DNA of 64,000 nt from contig NZ_SLUQ01000007.1 of assembly GCF_004345245.1 (NCBI RefSeq), positions 124,001 through 188,000 of the forward strand. Reading direction: 5' to 3'. Positions 50,871 through 59,117 of this stretch are shown here, piece after piece. Source of the stretch: Rhizobium sp. BK251 (lineage in GTDB: Bacteria > Pseudomonadota > Alphaproteobacteria > Rhizobiales > Rhizobiaceae). Numbering within the stretch: position 1 is the stretch's first letter; each line of letters begins with the position of its first letter. The notes under the pieces were generated by a model, which saw only the letters and a list, made by a program, of their open reading frames with translations, searched no databases and was not told where the DNA came from. The translations under genes were made by a program, and so were the position numbers.

Positions 50871-52511
50871 ATGGATATTCTTCTTGCTACCGACTTTGTT
50901 CGGCAGCGGCCGTGGATCAGCTATCCCTTCGCCGTCGCTACAGTCGCGATAACCTTTGGGTTGCGGCACGCAGCCGGCGACGCGCTGTCAGGGTTCCCCT
51001 TCCTCAGTTTTCTGCCGGCCATCCTGATCTCGGGACTGCTTGGCGGCCTCTGGCCGGGCCTGTTGGCAGCGGTCCTGTCGGGCTATCTGGTGCAGAAGTT
51101 CTTCATCGATCCGGTGGACACGGTCTGGCCGGTGACCGCGAGCCAATGGGTCGGCCTCTCCATCTTCGCCATCAATGCGATGATCATCGTCGGCCTGATG
51201 CAGGCGATCCTTGTTTCCTATCGTCGCCAAAGGGAACTCCAGGCGCAACTGGAGGACTTCAACGGCAGGCTCGAAAGGACGGTCGCGGAACGGACCGACA
51301 AGCTCAAGCAGGAGATGAGAGAGCACGCAGCCGCGCAGACGCAGCTCAGGCAGTTGCAGAAGATGGAAACGATCGGCCATCTCACCGGCGGTGTTGCGCA
51401 CGATTTCAACAACATGCTGGCGGTGATCATCGGCAGCCTCGACATGGCGAAGCGGCGCCTTAGCGGAGCGGAAAATCCGCGTCTCGTCACGGCTATCGAC
51501 AATGCCAGGGACGGAGCCCAGCGCGCCTCGGTGCTGACCGCGAGGCTTCTCGCCTTTTCGAGGCAGCAGCCTCTGGCCCCGCAGGTCATCGACGCCAATA
51601 AGCTGGTGAGCGGCATGTCCGACCTGCTCAGGCGTACGCTTGGCGAGCAGGTGCGCATCGAGACGGTGCTGGCCGGAGGCCTGTGGCCCACCTTTGCGGA
51701 TGTGAGCCAACTCGAAAATGCGATCCTCAATCTCTCGGTCAACGCGCGCGATGCCATGCCGCAAGGCGGCCATCTCACGATCGAGACGGCGAATACCGAG
51801 CTCGACGACCGCTACGTCCGCATGCATTCGGAGGTGGTCGCCGGCCAGTACGTGATGATCAGCATTACCGATACCGGCGGCGGGATGGCGCAGGAGGTGA
51901 TCGACCGGGCCTTCGATCCCTTCTACACGACGAAGGGTCCGGGCAAGGGGACAGGTCTTGGCCTCAGCCAGGTCTACGGCTACGTCAAGCAGAGTGGCGG
52001 CCACATCAAGATCTACTCGGAAGTCGACCGCGGAACCACCGTGAAGATGTATCTGCCGCGGCACGTAGGCACCGCTACGGCAGTCGGTGCCATGGGGATC
52101 GCTCCGGCCATTCCCCAGGGCAGCGCCAGCGACCTCGTCCTTGCCGTGGAGGATGATGAACAGGTGCGCGCAATGACCGTCGAGAGCCTGCGGGAGCTCG
52201 GCTACACCGTCCTCGAGGCCGACAGCGCGGCCGGCGCCCTGGAGCACCTGGAGCGTCACCCGGGGATAGACCTCCTGTTCACCGACATCGTGATGGCCGG
52301 CATGAACGGCCGCCAGCTTGCCGATGTCGTTGCGGAAAGGTGGCCGGCGGTGAAGGTGCTTTACACGACGGGCTATACCCGCAACGCCATCGTCCACAAC
52401 GGCGTTCTGGACCACGGCGTGTTCCTCCTCACCAAGCCCTTCACCCTGGAGCAGCTTGCGCACAAGCTTCGCGAGGTCTTGAAGACGTCCGAGGAGCCGA
52501 TCGAAGACTGA
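50871..52511 (+). CDS. Hybrid sensor histidine kinase with C-terminal receiver
   Basis: About 546 residues. The N-terminal 100 residues have four hydrophobic helices (DUF4118/KdpD-like membrane region), then a coiled-coil (about 118-165), HisKA with the phospho-acceptor His in GGVAHDFNNML (residue about 177), and an ATPase domain (ENAILNLSVNARDAMP, DTGGGM, GTGLGLSQVYG). The receiver at the C-terminus has its Asp in LLFTDIVMAGM (about 472) and Lys in LLTKPF (about 522). The HDFNN form of the His box marks the HisKA subgroup common in rhizobia. The start at 50871 is preferred over 50811 as the extra 20 residues look non-membrane and unlike the family; neither has a good ribosome binding site. 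Confidence 0.87.
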   Translation: MDILLATDFVRQRPWISYPFAVATVAITFGLRHAAGDALSGFPFLSFLPAILISGLLGGLWPGLLAAVLSGYLVQKFFIDPVDTVWPVTASQWVGLSIFAINAMIIVGLMQAILVSYRRQRELQAQLEDFNGRLERTVAERTDKLKQEMREHAAAQTQLRQLQKMETIGHLTGGVAHDFNNMLAVIIGSLDMAKRRLSGAENPRLVTAIDNARDGAQRASVLTARLLAFSRQQPLAPQVIDANKLVSGMSDLLRRTLGEQVRIETVLAGGLWPTFADVSQLENAILNLSVNARDAMPQGGHLTIETANTELDDRYVRMHSEVVAGQYVMISITDTGGGMAQEVIDRAFDPFYTTKGPGKGTGLGLSQVYGYVKQSGGHIKIYSEVDRGTTVKMYLPRHVGTATAVGAMGIAPAIPQGSASDLVLAVEDDEQVRAMTVESLRELGYTVLEADSAAGALEHLERHPGIDLLFTDIVMAGMNGRQLADVVAERWPAVKVLYTTGYTRNAIVHNGVLDHGVFLLTKPFTLEQLAHKLREVLKTSEEPIED

Positions 52512-52547
52512 TGCGCTATCGACATTTCGTCGGGCGGGCGGGCGGCT

Positions 52548-52760
52548 TTAGAAATATGCCCGCGCCAGCTGCTGCAGCTTCGCGTCGTCCTTCACGCCGC
52601 GCCGGTAGAGCTCGATGATGACCCGTCCGATGTGATCGGCCTGCGAGCTTCCGGGCTCCCAACCGCGCTCGCGGCATACGGCGTGGAGAACGCCGCGCAG
52701 AATCTCAAGATCGACCGAGAAGAGCGGCAGGTCATGGGGACGAAGCGATGAATCAAGCAT
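52548..52760 (-). CDS. Small conserved hypothetical protein (70 aa)
   Basis: A 70-residue protein starting MLDSSLRPHDLPLFSVDLE and continuing to a helical C-terminus (ADHIGRVIIELYRRGVKDDAKL). AGGAG lies 7 nt before the ATG, which supports the start at 52760. I recall similar short proteins in Rhizobiales; function unknown. It is convergent with the histidine kinase gene. Confidence 0.6.
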   Translation of the reverse strand: MLDSSLRPHDLPLFSVDLEILRGVLHAVCRERGWEPGSSQADHIGRVIIELYRRGVKDDAKLQQLARAYF

Positions 52761-52966
52761 TGCATCACTCCTGCCGGGCAAGAACACGATCGCCGTCTAA
52801 GGCCCGGTTTGGCCGGCGATGGAGCGACAATGCTCCGGCTTGCTACCCTTGGCAACTGGCGGCACTGAGCCCGGGGATGACGCGTATGCGAGGTACTACA
52901 GCGCGCTCGCGTCGCCGCCGCGCGCCAGGCGCGGCAGCGAAATGGACGTTCAAGGCTTGTCGCGCA

Positions 52967-53182
52967 CTATTCCGTTGCTTTGGCGGGCACTGGTGCCTTG
53001 CTGCCATCGGGAAGGATGACCGTGGCGTCGCTCTGGGGCTTTGCCTCGGGAATGATGCTGGCGGTTGTCATTTCCTTGTCAACGGGTGCCGAGGCCGTGA
53101 CCTTGGAATGTCCAAGGCAATCCGCCATTGCGGTCGTTGCAGAGAGACCGAGAACTGCGGCAATCAGAATGGCTGCTTTCAT
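52967..53182 (-). CDS. Small exported protein (71 aa)
   Basis: A 71-residue protein with a clean signal peptide (MKAAILIAAVLGLSATTAMA, cleavage before DCLGHS). The mature 51 residues are hydrophilic and rich in Pro, Ala, Lys (ILPDGSKAPVPAKATE), with a single Cys next to the cleavage site. CGGAGGA sits 8 nt before the ATG. I recognise no family. Confidence 0.65.
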   Translation of the reverse strand: MKAAILIAAVLGLSATTAMADCLGHSKVTASAPVDKEMTTASIIPEAKPQSDATVILPDGSKAPVPAKATE

Positions 53183-53297
53183 GTCGATGTCCTCCGAGTT
53201 TGCGAAGGAAGACTAACCCGATGGGCCGATATCGCCGCGTAACTATTTCGTGATGGCATTCCGCAACCAGCGCAACGCAGGCGGGTACATTCCCTTG

Positions 53298-54347
53298 TCA
53301 TCCGTTCGGGTTTGCGCGCGCATAATCCGGAATTCTGAAGCGGCGGCGATAGTTTCCCGGTGTCAGTCCGGTGAAGCGCTTGAAAAGCCTGCGAAAGAAG
53401 GCGGCTTCCTCATAGCCCACCTGCCAGCTGATCTCGTCCACGGGAGTTTCGGTCCGCTCCAGCCGGCGCTTGGCATCCTCTATCCTGAGGCGCTGCACGT
53501 AGGCGATGGGGCTGAGGCCGGTCGCACTCGTGAAGCGGCGCTTGAAGGTCCGTTCCGTCATCCCCGTGCAACGGAGCATCTCCTCCATCGGATTGGCGAC
53601 GGAGAAGTGGCTCGCAATCCAGTCCTGGGCCGATTGGATGGCGAGGTCGCCATGACCCTTTCGTCCCTCGAAGACGATGTAGGGCGCCAGGCCATCCTGG
53701 TGCCATTGCAGGGCGAAGAAGCGGGCGACGGCCTGTGCGGCGGTCGCGCCCGCATGGCGGGCGATCAGGTAGAGCACCAGATCGTGCCAGGTCATGGAGG
53801 CGCCTGACGTGATCAACTCCTCGTGCCGCCCGGAAACAATGAGTACGCGCTCGGGATGGACCGGAACCTGCGGATAGCTGGCTGCGAAGATCTCGCCGTA
53901 GCCGAAATGCACCGTCGCATCGATGCCGTCGAAAAGTCCGGTCTCCGCGAGCAGGAAGATGCCCGAGCAGGCCGAACAGACAAGCGCGCCGCGAGCGTGC
54001 ATGGCCCGGACCCAGCCGATCAGTTCCGGATAGCGGCCCTTGTTCCAGCCGCCGGGGCTGAGCAGGATCGAGGGAACGATGACGATATCCGTCGCATCGA
54101 CCGTCGCGACGCCGCGCTGGACGGTGACGGGGACATGACTTGCAAGCTCCAGCGGACCCGGCTGCAGGCCCACGATCTCGACCTTGAAGGGCGGGCCTTG
54201 CAGCCTTGGATCGCCGGAAGGCGGCATCACCGCAAAGGCGTTCATCACATCGAAGATGCCGGTCAGGGTCGAGACCGCGGCCTCCGGTATGGCGACGAGG
54301 CTCACATGCAGCGGCGTCGATCCGTGCTCGAATGTCTTTTGCGGCAT
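53298..54347 (-). CDS. GlxA family AraC-type regulator (DJ-1/PfpI plus AraC DNA-binding)
   Basis: A 349-residue fusion. The N-terminal half is a DJ-1/PfpI-like domain, with the nucleophile-elbow-like segment CSACSGIFLLAETGLFDG near residue 130. The C-terminal half has two helix-turn-helix motifs of AraC (MEEMLRCTGMTERTFKRRF, then DEISWQVGYEEAAFFRRLFK). The start at 54347 follows GGAGG by 6 nt; a Met two codons further up is an alternative. It is divergent from the methyltransferase gene and its likely regulator. Confidence 0.88.
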   Translation of the reverse strand: MPQKTFEHGSTPLHVSLVAIPEAAVSTLTGIFDVMNAFAVMPPSGDPRLQGPPFKVEIVGLQPGPLELASHVPVTVQRGVATVDATDIVIVPSILLSPGGWNKGRYPELIGWVRAMHARGALVCSACSGIFLLAETGLFDGIDATVHFGYGEIFAASYPQVPVHPERVLIVSGRHEELITSGASMTWHDLVLYLIARHAGATAAQAVARFFALQWHQDGLAPYIVFEGRKGHGDLAIQSAQDWIASHFSVANPMEEMLRCTGMTERTFKRRFTSATGLSPIAYVQRLRIEDAKRRLERTETPVDEISWQVGYEEAAFFRRLFKRFTGLTPGNYRRRFRIPDYARANPNG

Positions 54348-54432
54348 CTCCATCCTCCCCAACCGCCAGAATAGCGTCCATCCTGCGTTCCCACCACAGC
54401 CGCCTTTGGTGGTCGCTCCATGTGTCTTTGGA

Positions 54433-54457
54433 ACCGATTGGCCCAAACGGACCGATT
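54433..54457. promoter_or_regulatory. Direct heptamer repeats, possible AraC-type operator
   Basis: ACCGATT occurs at 54433-54439 and 54451-54457, 18 bp apart, in the divergent region between the regulator and the methyltransferase gene. AraC-family proteins often bind two direct half-sites. A separate inverted repeat, CCACCA/TGGTGG (54391-54412), lies closer to the regulator. Function is inferred from position only. Confidence 0.3.
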
Positions 54458-54542
54458 CTGGACAATCCGTCACTGACGCTCCGTCGCCTCAGCTGCGATC
54501 CTCCGTCCATCGACTAATCCTTGGACAAATGGAGGCATCTAC

Positions 54543-55619
54543 ATGACACATATCCAGCATCGCGGAATCGACCATACCAAGCTCGATGCCATGATCGCGC
54601 GCGCGATCGGCGACCTCTCGGCGGGCTACGGCGGCGTGATGGTGAGCATTGGAAACCGGCTCGGCCTCTACAAGGCAATGGCCGGTGCCGGGCCGCTGAG
54701 CTCGCGCGAGCTTGCCACCCGCACCGGCTGCGGCGAGCGCTATGTGCGCGAATGGCTCGGCTCGCAGGTGGCCGGCGGCTACGTCACCTATCATGCGATC
54801 AGCGACACCTATGAGCTCTCACCCGAGCAGACGCTGGTGCTTGCAGACGAGAACAGCCCGTTCTTCATCCCGAATGCCTGGGCGGTACCGGCCTCGATGT
54901 GGTCGGACGAGGACAAGGCCGTGGAGGCATTCCGCACCGGGCAGGGGATCGCCTGGGGCGATCATGACGGACGGCTCTTCTGCGGCGTCGCTGCATTCTA
55001 CCGCAATGCCTACAAGGCAAGCCTGGTCGCTGAATGGCTGCCGGCCCTCGAGGGAGTGGTCCAGAGACTCGATGCCGGCGCCCGCGTCGCCGATGTCGGA
55101 TGTGGCCACGGACATTCGACGGTGCTGATGGCGCAGGCCTTTCCGGCCTCCACTTTCGTCGGCTTCGATGTGCACGAGGAATCCGTCGCCGAGGCGCGCA
55201 GGATCGCCGACGAGGCGGGCTTATCGGACCGGGTCACGTTCAAGACAGCGCGTGCGGAGGATTTTCCGGGTGAGGAATACGACCTGATCTGCTTCTTCGA
55301 TTGCCTGCACGACATGGGCGATCCCGCCGCTGCGGTGGCCCACGCAGCACGCGCGATCGCGCCCGACGGCACGGTGATGCTCGTAGAACCCTTTGCCAAT
55401 GATCGCGTCGAGGACAACATCTCTCCGGTCGGGCGGATCTACTACGCGGCCTCGACGACTATCTGCTGCGCCCATGCGATCTCCGAGGGCGGGCATACGG
55501 TGCTCGGTGCGCAGGCCGGCCAGGCGCGGCTCGCGGAGCTCTTCCGCAAAGGAGGCTTCACCCGCTTCCGCCGTGCGATGGCGACGCCCTTCAATCTCAT
55601 TCTCGAGGCGAAGCTCTGA
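54543..55619 (+). CDS. SAM-dependent methyltransferase with N-terminal winged helix
   Basis: A 358-residue protein. The first third is a winged-helix dimerisation domain as in O-methyltransferases (LSSRELATRTGCGERYVREWL). The C-terminal Rossmann fold has motif I RVADVGCGHGHSTVLMA (residue about 184) and the following acidic FVGFDVHEESV, and LICFFDCLHDMGDP. Family members methylate small molecules or transfer methyl groups in secondary metabolism; no substrate can be named. GGAGG sits 7 nt before the ATG. A stable hairpin ends the unit. Confidence 0.88.
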   Translation: MTHIQHRGIDHTKLDAMIARAIGDLSAGYGGVMVSIGNRLGLYKAMAGAGPLSSRELATRTGCGERYVREWLGSQVAGGYVTYHAISDTYELSPEQTLVLADENSPFFIPNAWAVPASMWSDEDKAVEAFRTGQGIAWGDHDGRLFCGVAAFYRNAYKASLVAEWLPALEGVVQRLDAGARVADVGCGHGHSTVLMAQAFPASTFVGFDVHEESVAEARRIADEAGLSDRVTFKTARAEDFPGEEYDLICFFDCLHDMGDPAAAVAHAARAIAPDGTVMLVEPFANDRVEDNISPVGRIYYAASTTICCAHAISEGGHTVLGAQAGQARLAELFRKGGFTRFRRAMATPFNLILEAKL

Positions 55620-55623
55620 CATT

Positions 55624-55651
55624 GCCGGCCGCGGTTGTCGCCGCGGCCGGC
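55624..55651 (+). terminator. Hairpin after the methyltransferase gene
   Basis: GCCGGCCGCGG/CCGCGGCCGGC, a perfect 11-bp stem with a 6-nt loop, starts 5 nt after the stop codon. Confidence 0.6.
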
Positions 55652-55981
55652 TTGTCGGTAAAGGGTGCCGGTTCCCGAACACATGACCGAGGCCCGCCTT
55701 GGGATCGGGGAGGATCCGAACGAGTTCATGTAGGCGATGGAGGCGTACATGATGCGGATCAAGGCAAGAAGAGAATTGACTGCTACCTTTCGAAAGGTGA
55801 CATTTCTGCCGCCCCCTGGACAGGCTGTATTTCCAGGGCGGACAACAGATCGTCACAGTGCAGAAGCCGGCCAGCAAACTCGCATATTTGCTTCGTGGCT
55901 AAACCTGCAGAGCAAGTCGGCGTGGGAGTGGATGGCATCGCCACGGAGCTCGTGTTTTGAACGGGCGCACCTCGAAACGTC
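55652..55981. other. 330-bp gap upstream of the second multicopper oxidase
   Basis: No convincing gene. Open frames here (for example 55737-55994) lack ribosome binding sites and domains. The gap holds a candidate promoter with palindrome (listed separately) and a short G/C-rich stretch. Part of the first 100 bp may be decayed coding sequence, but nothing could be recognised. Confidence 0.4.
55776..55804 (+). promoter_or_regulatory. Candidate promoter with a 14-bp palindrome in the spacer
   Basis: TTGACT (55776-55781) is followed by a 17-nt spacer that contains the perfect palindrome ACCTTTCGAAAGGT (55785-55798), then GACATT (55799-55804), a weak -10. MerR-type activators bind spacer palindromes, often upstream of copper genes, but this palindrome is shorter than the classic CueR box. 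It lies about 180 nt upstream of the oxidase. Confidence 0.35.
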
Positions 55982-57553
55982 ATGGTGGGTATGATGGTGC
56001 AGATCTCTCGCAGAACGGTACTTCTCGCCGGTGCCGCTTGCGCTGCGGCGGGGTTGGCCCCGCGCGTGGGCCACGCCCAGGCGAGCACGCGACCGTCCCT
56101 GCCAATTCCTCCAGAGCTGAGAGCAGATGCCGCAGGCACGATCAAGCTCGATGCACGCACCGGCACGATGCGGTTTCTGGACGGCCGAGAGACGGCAACT
56201 TACGGCATTAATGGTCCCTATCTCGGACCTGCGCTCCGCCTGCGGCGGGGCGAGACGGTGAACGTGCAGGTCACCAACAACGTTCCGGAAAACATTACCA
56301 TTCATTGGCACGGTCTGATCATTCCCGGCTCGGCCGATGGCGGACCGCATCAGGTCATTGCGCCCGGCAAGTGGTGGCAGACGAAACTGTCAATCGACCA
56401 GCCGGCGGCGACCCTCTGGTTCCACCCGCATTACTATCCATCGACTGCCCGGGAGGTGATCATGGGTCTCGCGGGCCTGCTGATTGTCGAAGACGAGGAG
56501 GCCGGGCGTCTGCCGCTGCCGTCCCGATGGGGCATCGACGACATCCCGCTGATCATTCAGGATCGCCGTTTCACGCCCGACGGACAGTTTTTCGAGCGCA
56601 TGAACGTGATGGCTGTGGCGAACGGCTATGTCGGCGATGTCGCGCTTGTCAACGGCGCATCTTATCCGGAAGCCCGAACGGCACGCGGCTGGATCCGGTT
56701 GCGCATTCTCAACGGCTCAAATGCGCGCAGCTACAGGCTCGGGGCTTCGGACAACCGCTCGCTCTACGCTATCGCGTCGGATGGCGGCTTGCTCGCCAGC
56801 CCGGTCGAGCTCAAGGAGCTGCTGATCCACCCCGGGGAACGCTTCGAGGTGATGGTCGACGCGCGCAACGGTGGCGCTTTCGACCTCGTTACGCTGCCGG
56901 TCGCGGAACCTGTCATGCGGCTGCCGCCTTTTGACGGACCGCTGCCTCTCGTCACGTTCAGGCCGGACGGTGCGGAGGGGGGCGGGCAACTTCCCTCGTC
57001 GCTCGCGGTCTTGCCGTCTCTGCCGCAGCAGCTTCCGCCGGTAAGCCGGGAACTGGTCATGAATATGTTTCGCGACATGCAGGGCATGATGATGCTCGAA
57101 CATGCGGGGCTGCCGGCTATGGTCAAGAGCGGGAAAACGGATCCGGCGGTGGTCGCGCGCGTCGTCGACCTCATCGTCAACGGCCCGGCGCTGCCGGAAG
57201 CGGAGCAGCTCTCCACGAACGGCGTAAATGGAAAGCCGTTCTCGCTCGGGAGAATCGATTTCTCCGCCGCCCGCAACCAGGATTTGCGCTGGCGGATCTC
57301 CGAAGGCACCGACATGATGCTTCACCCGGTGCACATCCACGGCTGCCAGTTCCGCATCATATCGAGCGACGGCAAGCCGCCGACGCCGGAGCGTGCCGGC
57401 TGGAAGGACGTTGCTCCCATCTCGTCCGGCGGCGTCAGCGAGATCCTCGTCCGCTTTCCTCACGTGGCGACGGCAGACGATCCATACATGGCGCACTGCC
57501 ATATCCTGGAACACGAGGATTCCGGAATGATGGCCCAGTTCACCGTCTCATGA
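55982..57553 (+). CDS. Tat-exported multicopper oxidase (CueO-like)
   Basis: About 523 residues. The Tat signal has ISRRTVLLAGAACAAAG; cleavage after GHAQA. Copper segments are HWHGL, WFHPHYY, HPVHIHGCQF and MAHCHILEHEDSGM; the last carries the type 1 Cys and axial Met. A Met-rich stretch (MNMFRDMQGMMM, about residues 360-371) resembles the Met-rich region of CueO that handles Cu(I). It probably oxidises Cu(I) in the periplasm. The ATG at 55982 has no clear ribosome binding site; ATGs at 55991 or 55994 are alternatives. It is unlike the first oxidase in length and in the Met-rich insert. Confidence 0.92.
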   Translation: MVGMMVQISRRTVLLAGAACAAAGLAPRVGHAQASTRPSLPIPPELRADAAGTIKLDARTGTMRFLDGRETATYGINGPYLGPALRLRRGETVNVQVTNNVPENITIHWHGLIIPGSADGGPHQVIAPGKWWQTKLSIDQPAATLWFHPHYYPSTAREVIMGLAGLLIVEDEEAGRLPLPSRWGIDDIPLIIQDRRFTPDGQFFERMNVMAVANGYVGDVALVNGASYPEARTARGWIRLRILNGSNARSYRLGASDNRSLYAIASDGGLLASPVELKELLIHPGERFEVMVDARNGGAFDLVTLPVAEPVMRLPPFDGPLPLVTFRPDGAEGGGQLPSSLAVLPSLPQQLPPVSRELVMNMFRDMQGMMMLEHAGLPAMVKSGKTDPAVVARVVDLIVNGPALPEAEQLSTNGVNGKPFSLGRIDFSAARNQDLRWRISEGTDMMLHPVHIHGCQFRIISSDGKPPTPERAGWKDVAPISSGGVSEILVRFPHVATADDPYMAHCHILEHEDSGMMAQFTVS

Positions 57554-57680
57554 GCAGCAGGGTTCTTGGCCTGCATTGAAGTCCGCCACGCCGGGGGCTT
57601 CCTGTCAGTGGACACCCAAATCAGACAAACGTCGGACCCGCTTCGATCCTTGCGGCGACAAGCGCCACGCGGCGGGTCGC

Positions 57681-58886
57681 CTACGCGTCGATGGTGAGCC
57701 TGTCGATCAGTTCTCCGACCTTCATGTCGCTGAAGATATCCTGGCGTGCGAGATAGGCAGCGCCGAAAAGCACGCTGTCCTTCCGCGGATGAGCAAGGAC
57801 GATGTGCAGCTCGCGCGTGGCGAGTGGCAGGCACCGCTGATAGACCAGTTCGCGGATGCCTGACAGCAGGAACTCTCCGCTCCTTGCCAGCGTGCCACCG
57901 ACGACAATGAGGCTCGGGTTGAGAATGCTGACGACATCGGAAGCGACTTCGCCGATCACCCGTCCGGCACTGCGAAGAAGCATCAGCGCCTCCGGCTTCT
58001 GCTGCTCCACAAACGACAGGACATCGCGGGCGTTTTCCGCCGCGAACCCCTTGGCGGAAAGATCGCGGGCAATCGCCCAGCCGCCGGCGCGTGCCTCCAC
58101 GCAGCCGAGCTTGCCGCAGCGGCACAATGGAGGGTTGTCGGAATTGAACTGTATGTGGCCGATATCGCCCGCAGCGCCCTGCGCACCGCGAAAGATTTTG
58201 CCGCCGGTGACGATGCCGCTGCCGATGCCCGTTCCCGCCTTGATGAAGAACATGTCGTCCACATGGGGGAAATTCTGGCTGTGTTCGTAGATCGTCATCA
58301 GGTTCACGTCGTTCTCGACGTAGATCGGCGCGTCGAAGCGGCGGCTCATCCAGCCGATGATGTCGAATTCGTCCCATCCGGGAAGGACCGAGGGACCGAC
58401 CACGCAGCCGCGCTTGAAGTCGACCGGCGTCGGCAGGCTGAGGCTGACGCCGAAAAGAATGCCATTGTCGGCGACCGCGGTCGCCGCAAGCTTGTCGAAC
58501 TCGTCGGCAAGCTGCCCGAGGGTTACAGCCGGTCCGTCCGCCGCGCTGAACGGTATCGTACTCTGCGCAATGATCGCGGGTTCGAGATCCATGGCCGCGA
58601 GATGAATGTACGTCTCGCCGATATTGGCGACGAGCAGGTGACCTGCCTTTTCATTGACTCTCAGAACACGCGTCGGCCGCCCGCCGCTCGGCAGGGTATC
58701 CGCCGTCTCCCGGACGATGCCGGAGTCGATCAAGGCGTTCAATCTCTGGGTTACCGTCACACGGGACAATCCGGAAGCGTCCAGCAGCGCTGAGCGCGAC
58801 ATGGCCGCACCCGTTGCAATGAGAGAGAGGATTTCTCTGCTGTTCCCGAGCGCGGGGTGCTCCCCTGCGCCATTTATCCTAGCCAT
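57681..58886 (-). CDS. ROK family transcriptional regulator
   Basis: A 401-residue NagC/XylR-type repressor. The N-terminal winged helix (LSLIATGAAMSRSALLDASGLSRVTVTQRLNALID) is followed by a sugar-kinase-like domain with the ROK Cys motif CRCGKLGCVEA and the END segment in YVENDVNLM. The usual ATP site is degraded (LVANIGET where kinases have DxGxT), so it should bind a sugar ligand without phosphorylating it. It is divergent from the transketolase-like operon, the likely target; three TAGACA repeats lie between. Confidence 0.88.
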   Translation of the reverse strand: MARINGAGEHPALGNSREILSLIATGAAMSRSALLDASGLSRVTVTQRLNALIDSGIVRETADTLPSGGRPTRVLRVNEKAGHLLVANIGETYIHLAAMDLEPAIIAQSTIPFSAADGPAVTLGQLADEFDKLAATAVADNGILFGVSLSLPTPVDFKRGCVVGPSVLPGWDEFDIIGWMSRRFDAPIYVENDVNLMTIYEHSQNFPHVDDMFFIKAGTGIGSGIVTGGKIFRGAQGAAGDIGHIQFNSDNPPLCRCGKLGCVEARAGGWAIARDLSAKGFAAENARDVLSFVEQQKPEALMLLRSAGRVIGEVASDVVSILNPSLIVVGGTLARSGEFLLSGIRELVYQRCLPLATRELHIVLAHPRKDSVLFGAAYLARQDIFSDMKVGELIDRLTIDA

Positions 58887-58915
58887 GCCCCTGCACCCAC
58901 AGTTTTACAGTAGCT

Positions 58916-59024
58916 TAGACATAAAATCATCGGATTTGAAAGTCGATTCACAAATAATTGGTACGTCTTATGTATTGAAATAGACAAAAGTTTATTGACT
59001 TATAGACATTTGTGTGGCTAATTT
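58916..59024 (+). promoter_or_regulatory. Promoter and TAGACA repeats for the sugar operon
   Basis: TTGACT (58995-59000) with TAATTT (59019-59024), spacer 18 nt, is a plausible promoter for the transketolase-like operon, ending 93 nt before its ATG. TAGACA occurs at 58916-58921, 58981-58986 and 59003-59008. The last two are 22 bp apart, about two helical turns, and one sits in the promoter spacer, as expected for repressor half-sites. The assignment to the ROK regulator is inferred. Confidence 0.42.
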
Positions 59025-59117
59025 AGGATAGCCGGAAAAACAGAAACTCCACCCGCGGGCTCGACCTGCGCAGGGTTGCTGTTGTTTTCATCAAACCCAA
59101 ATGGGGTGGATTCGCAC

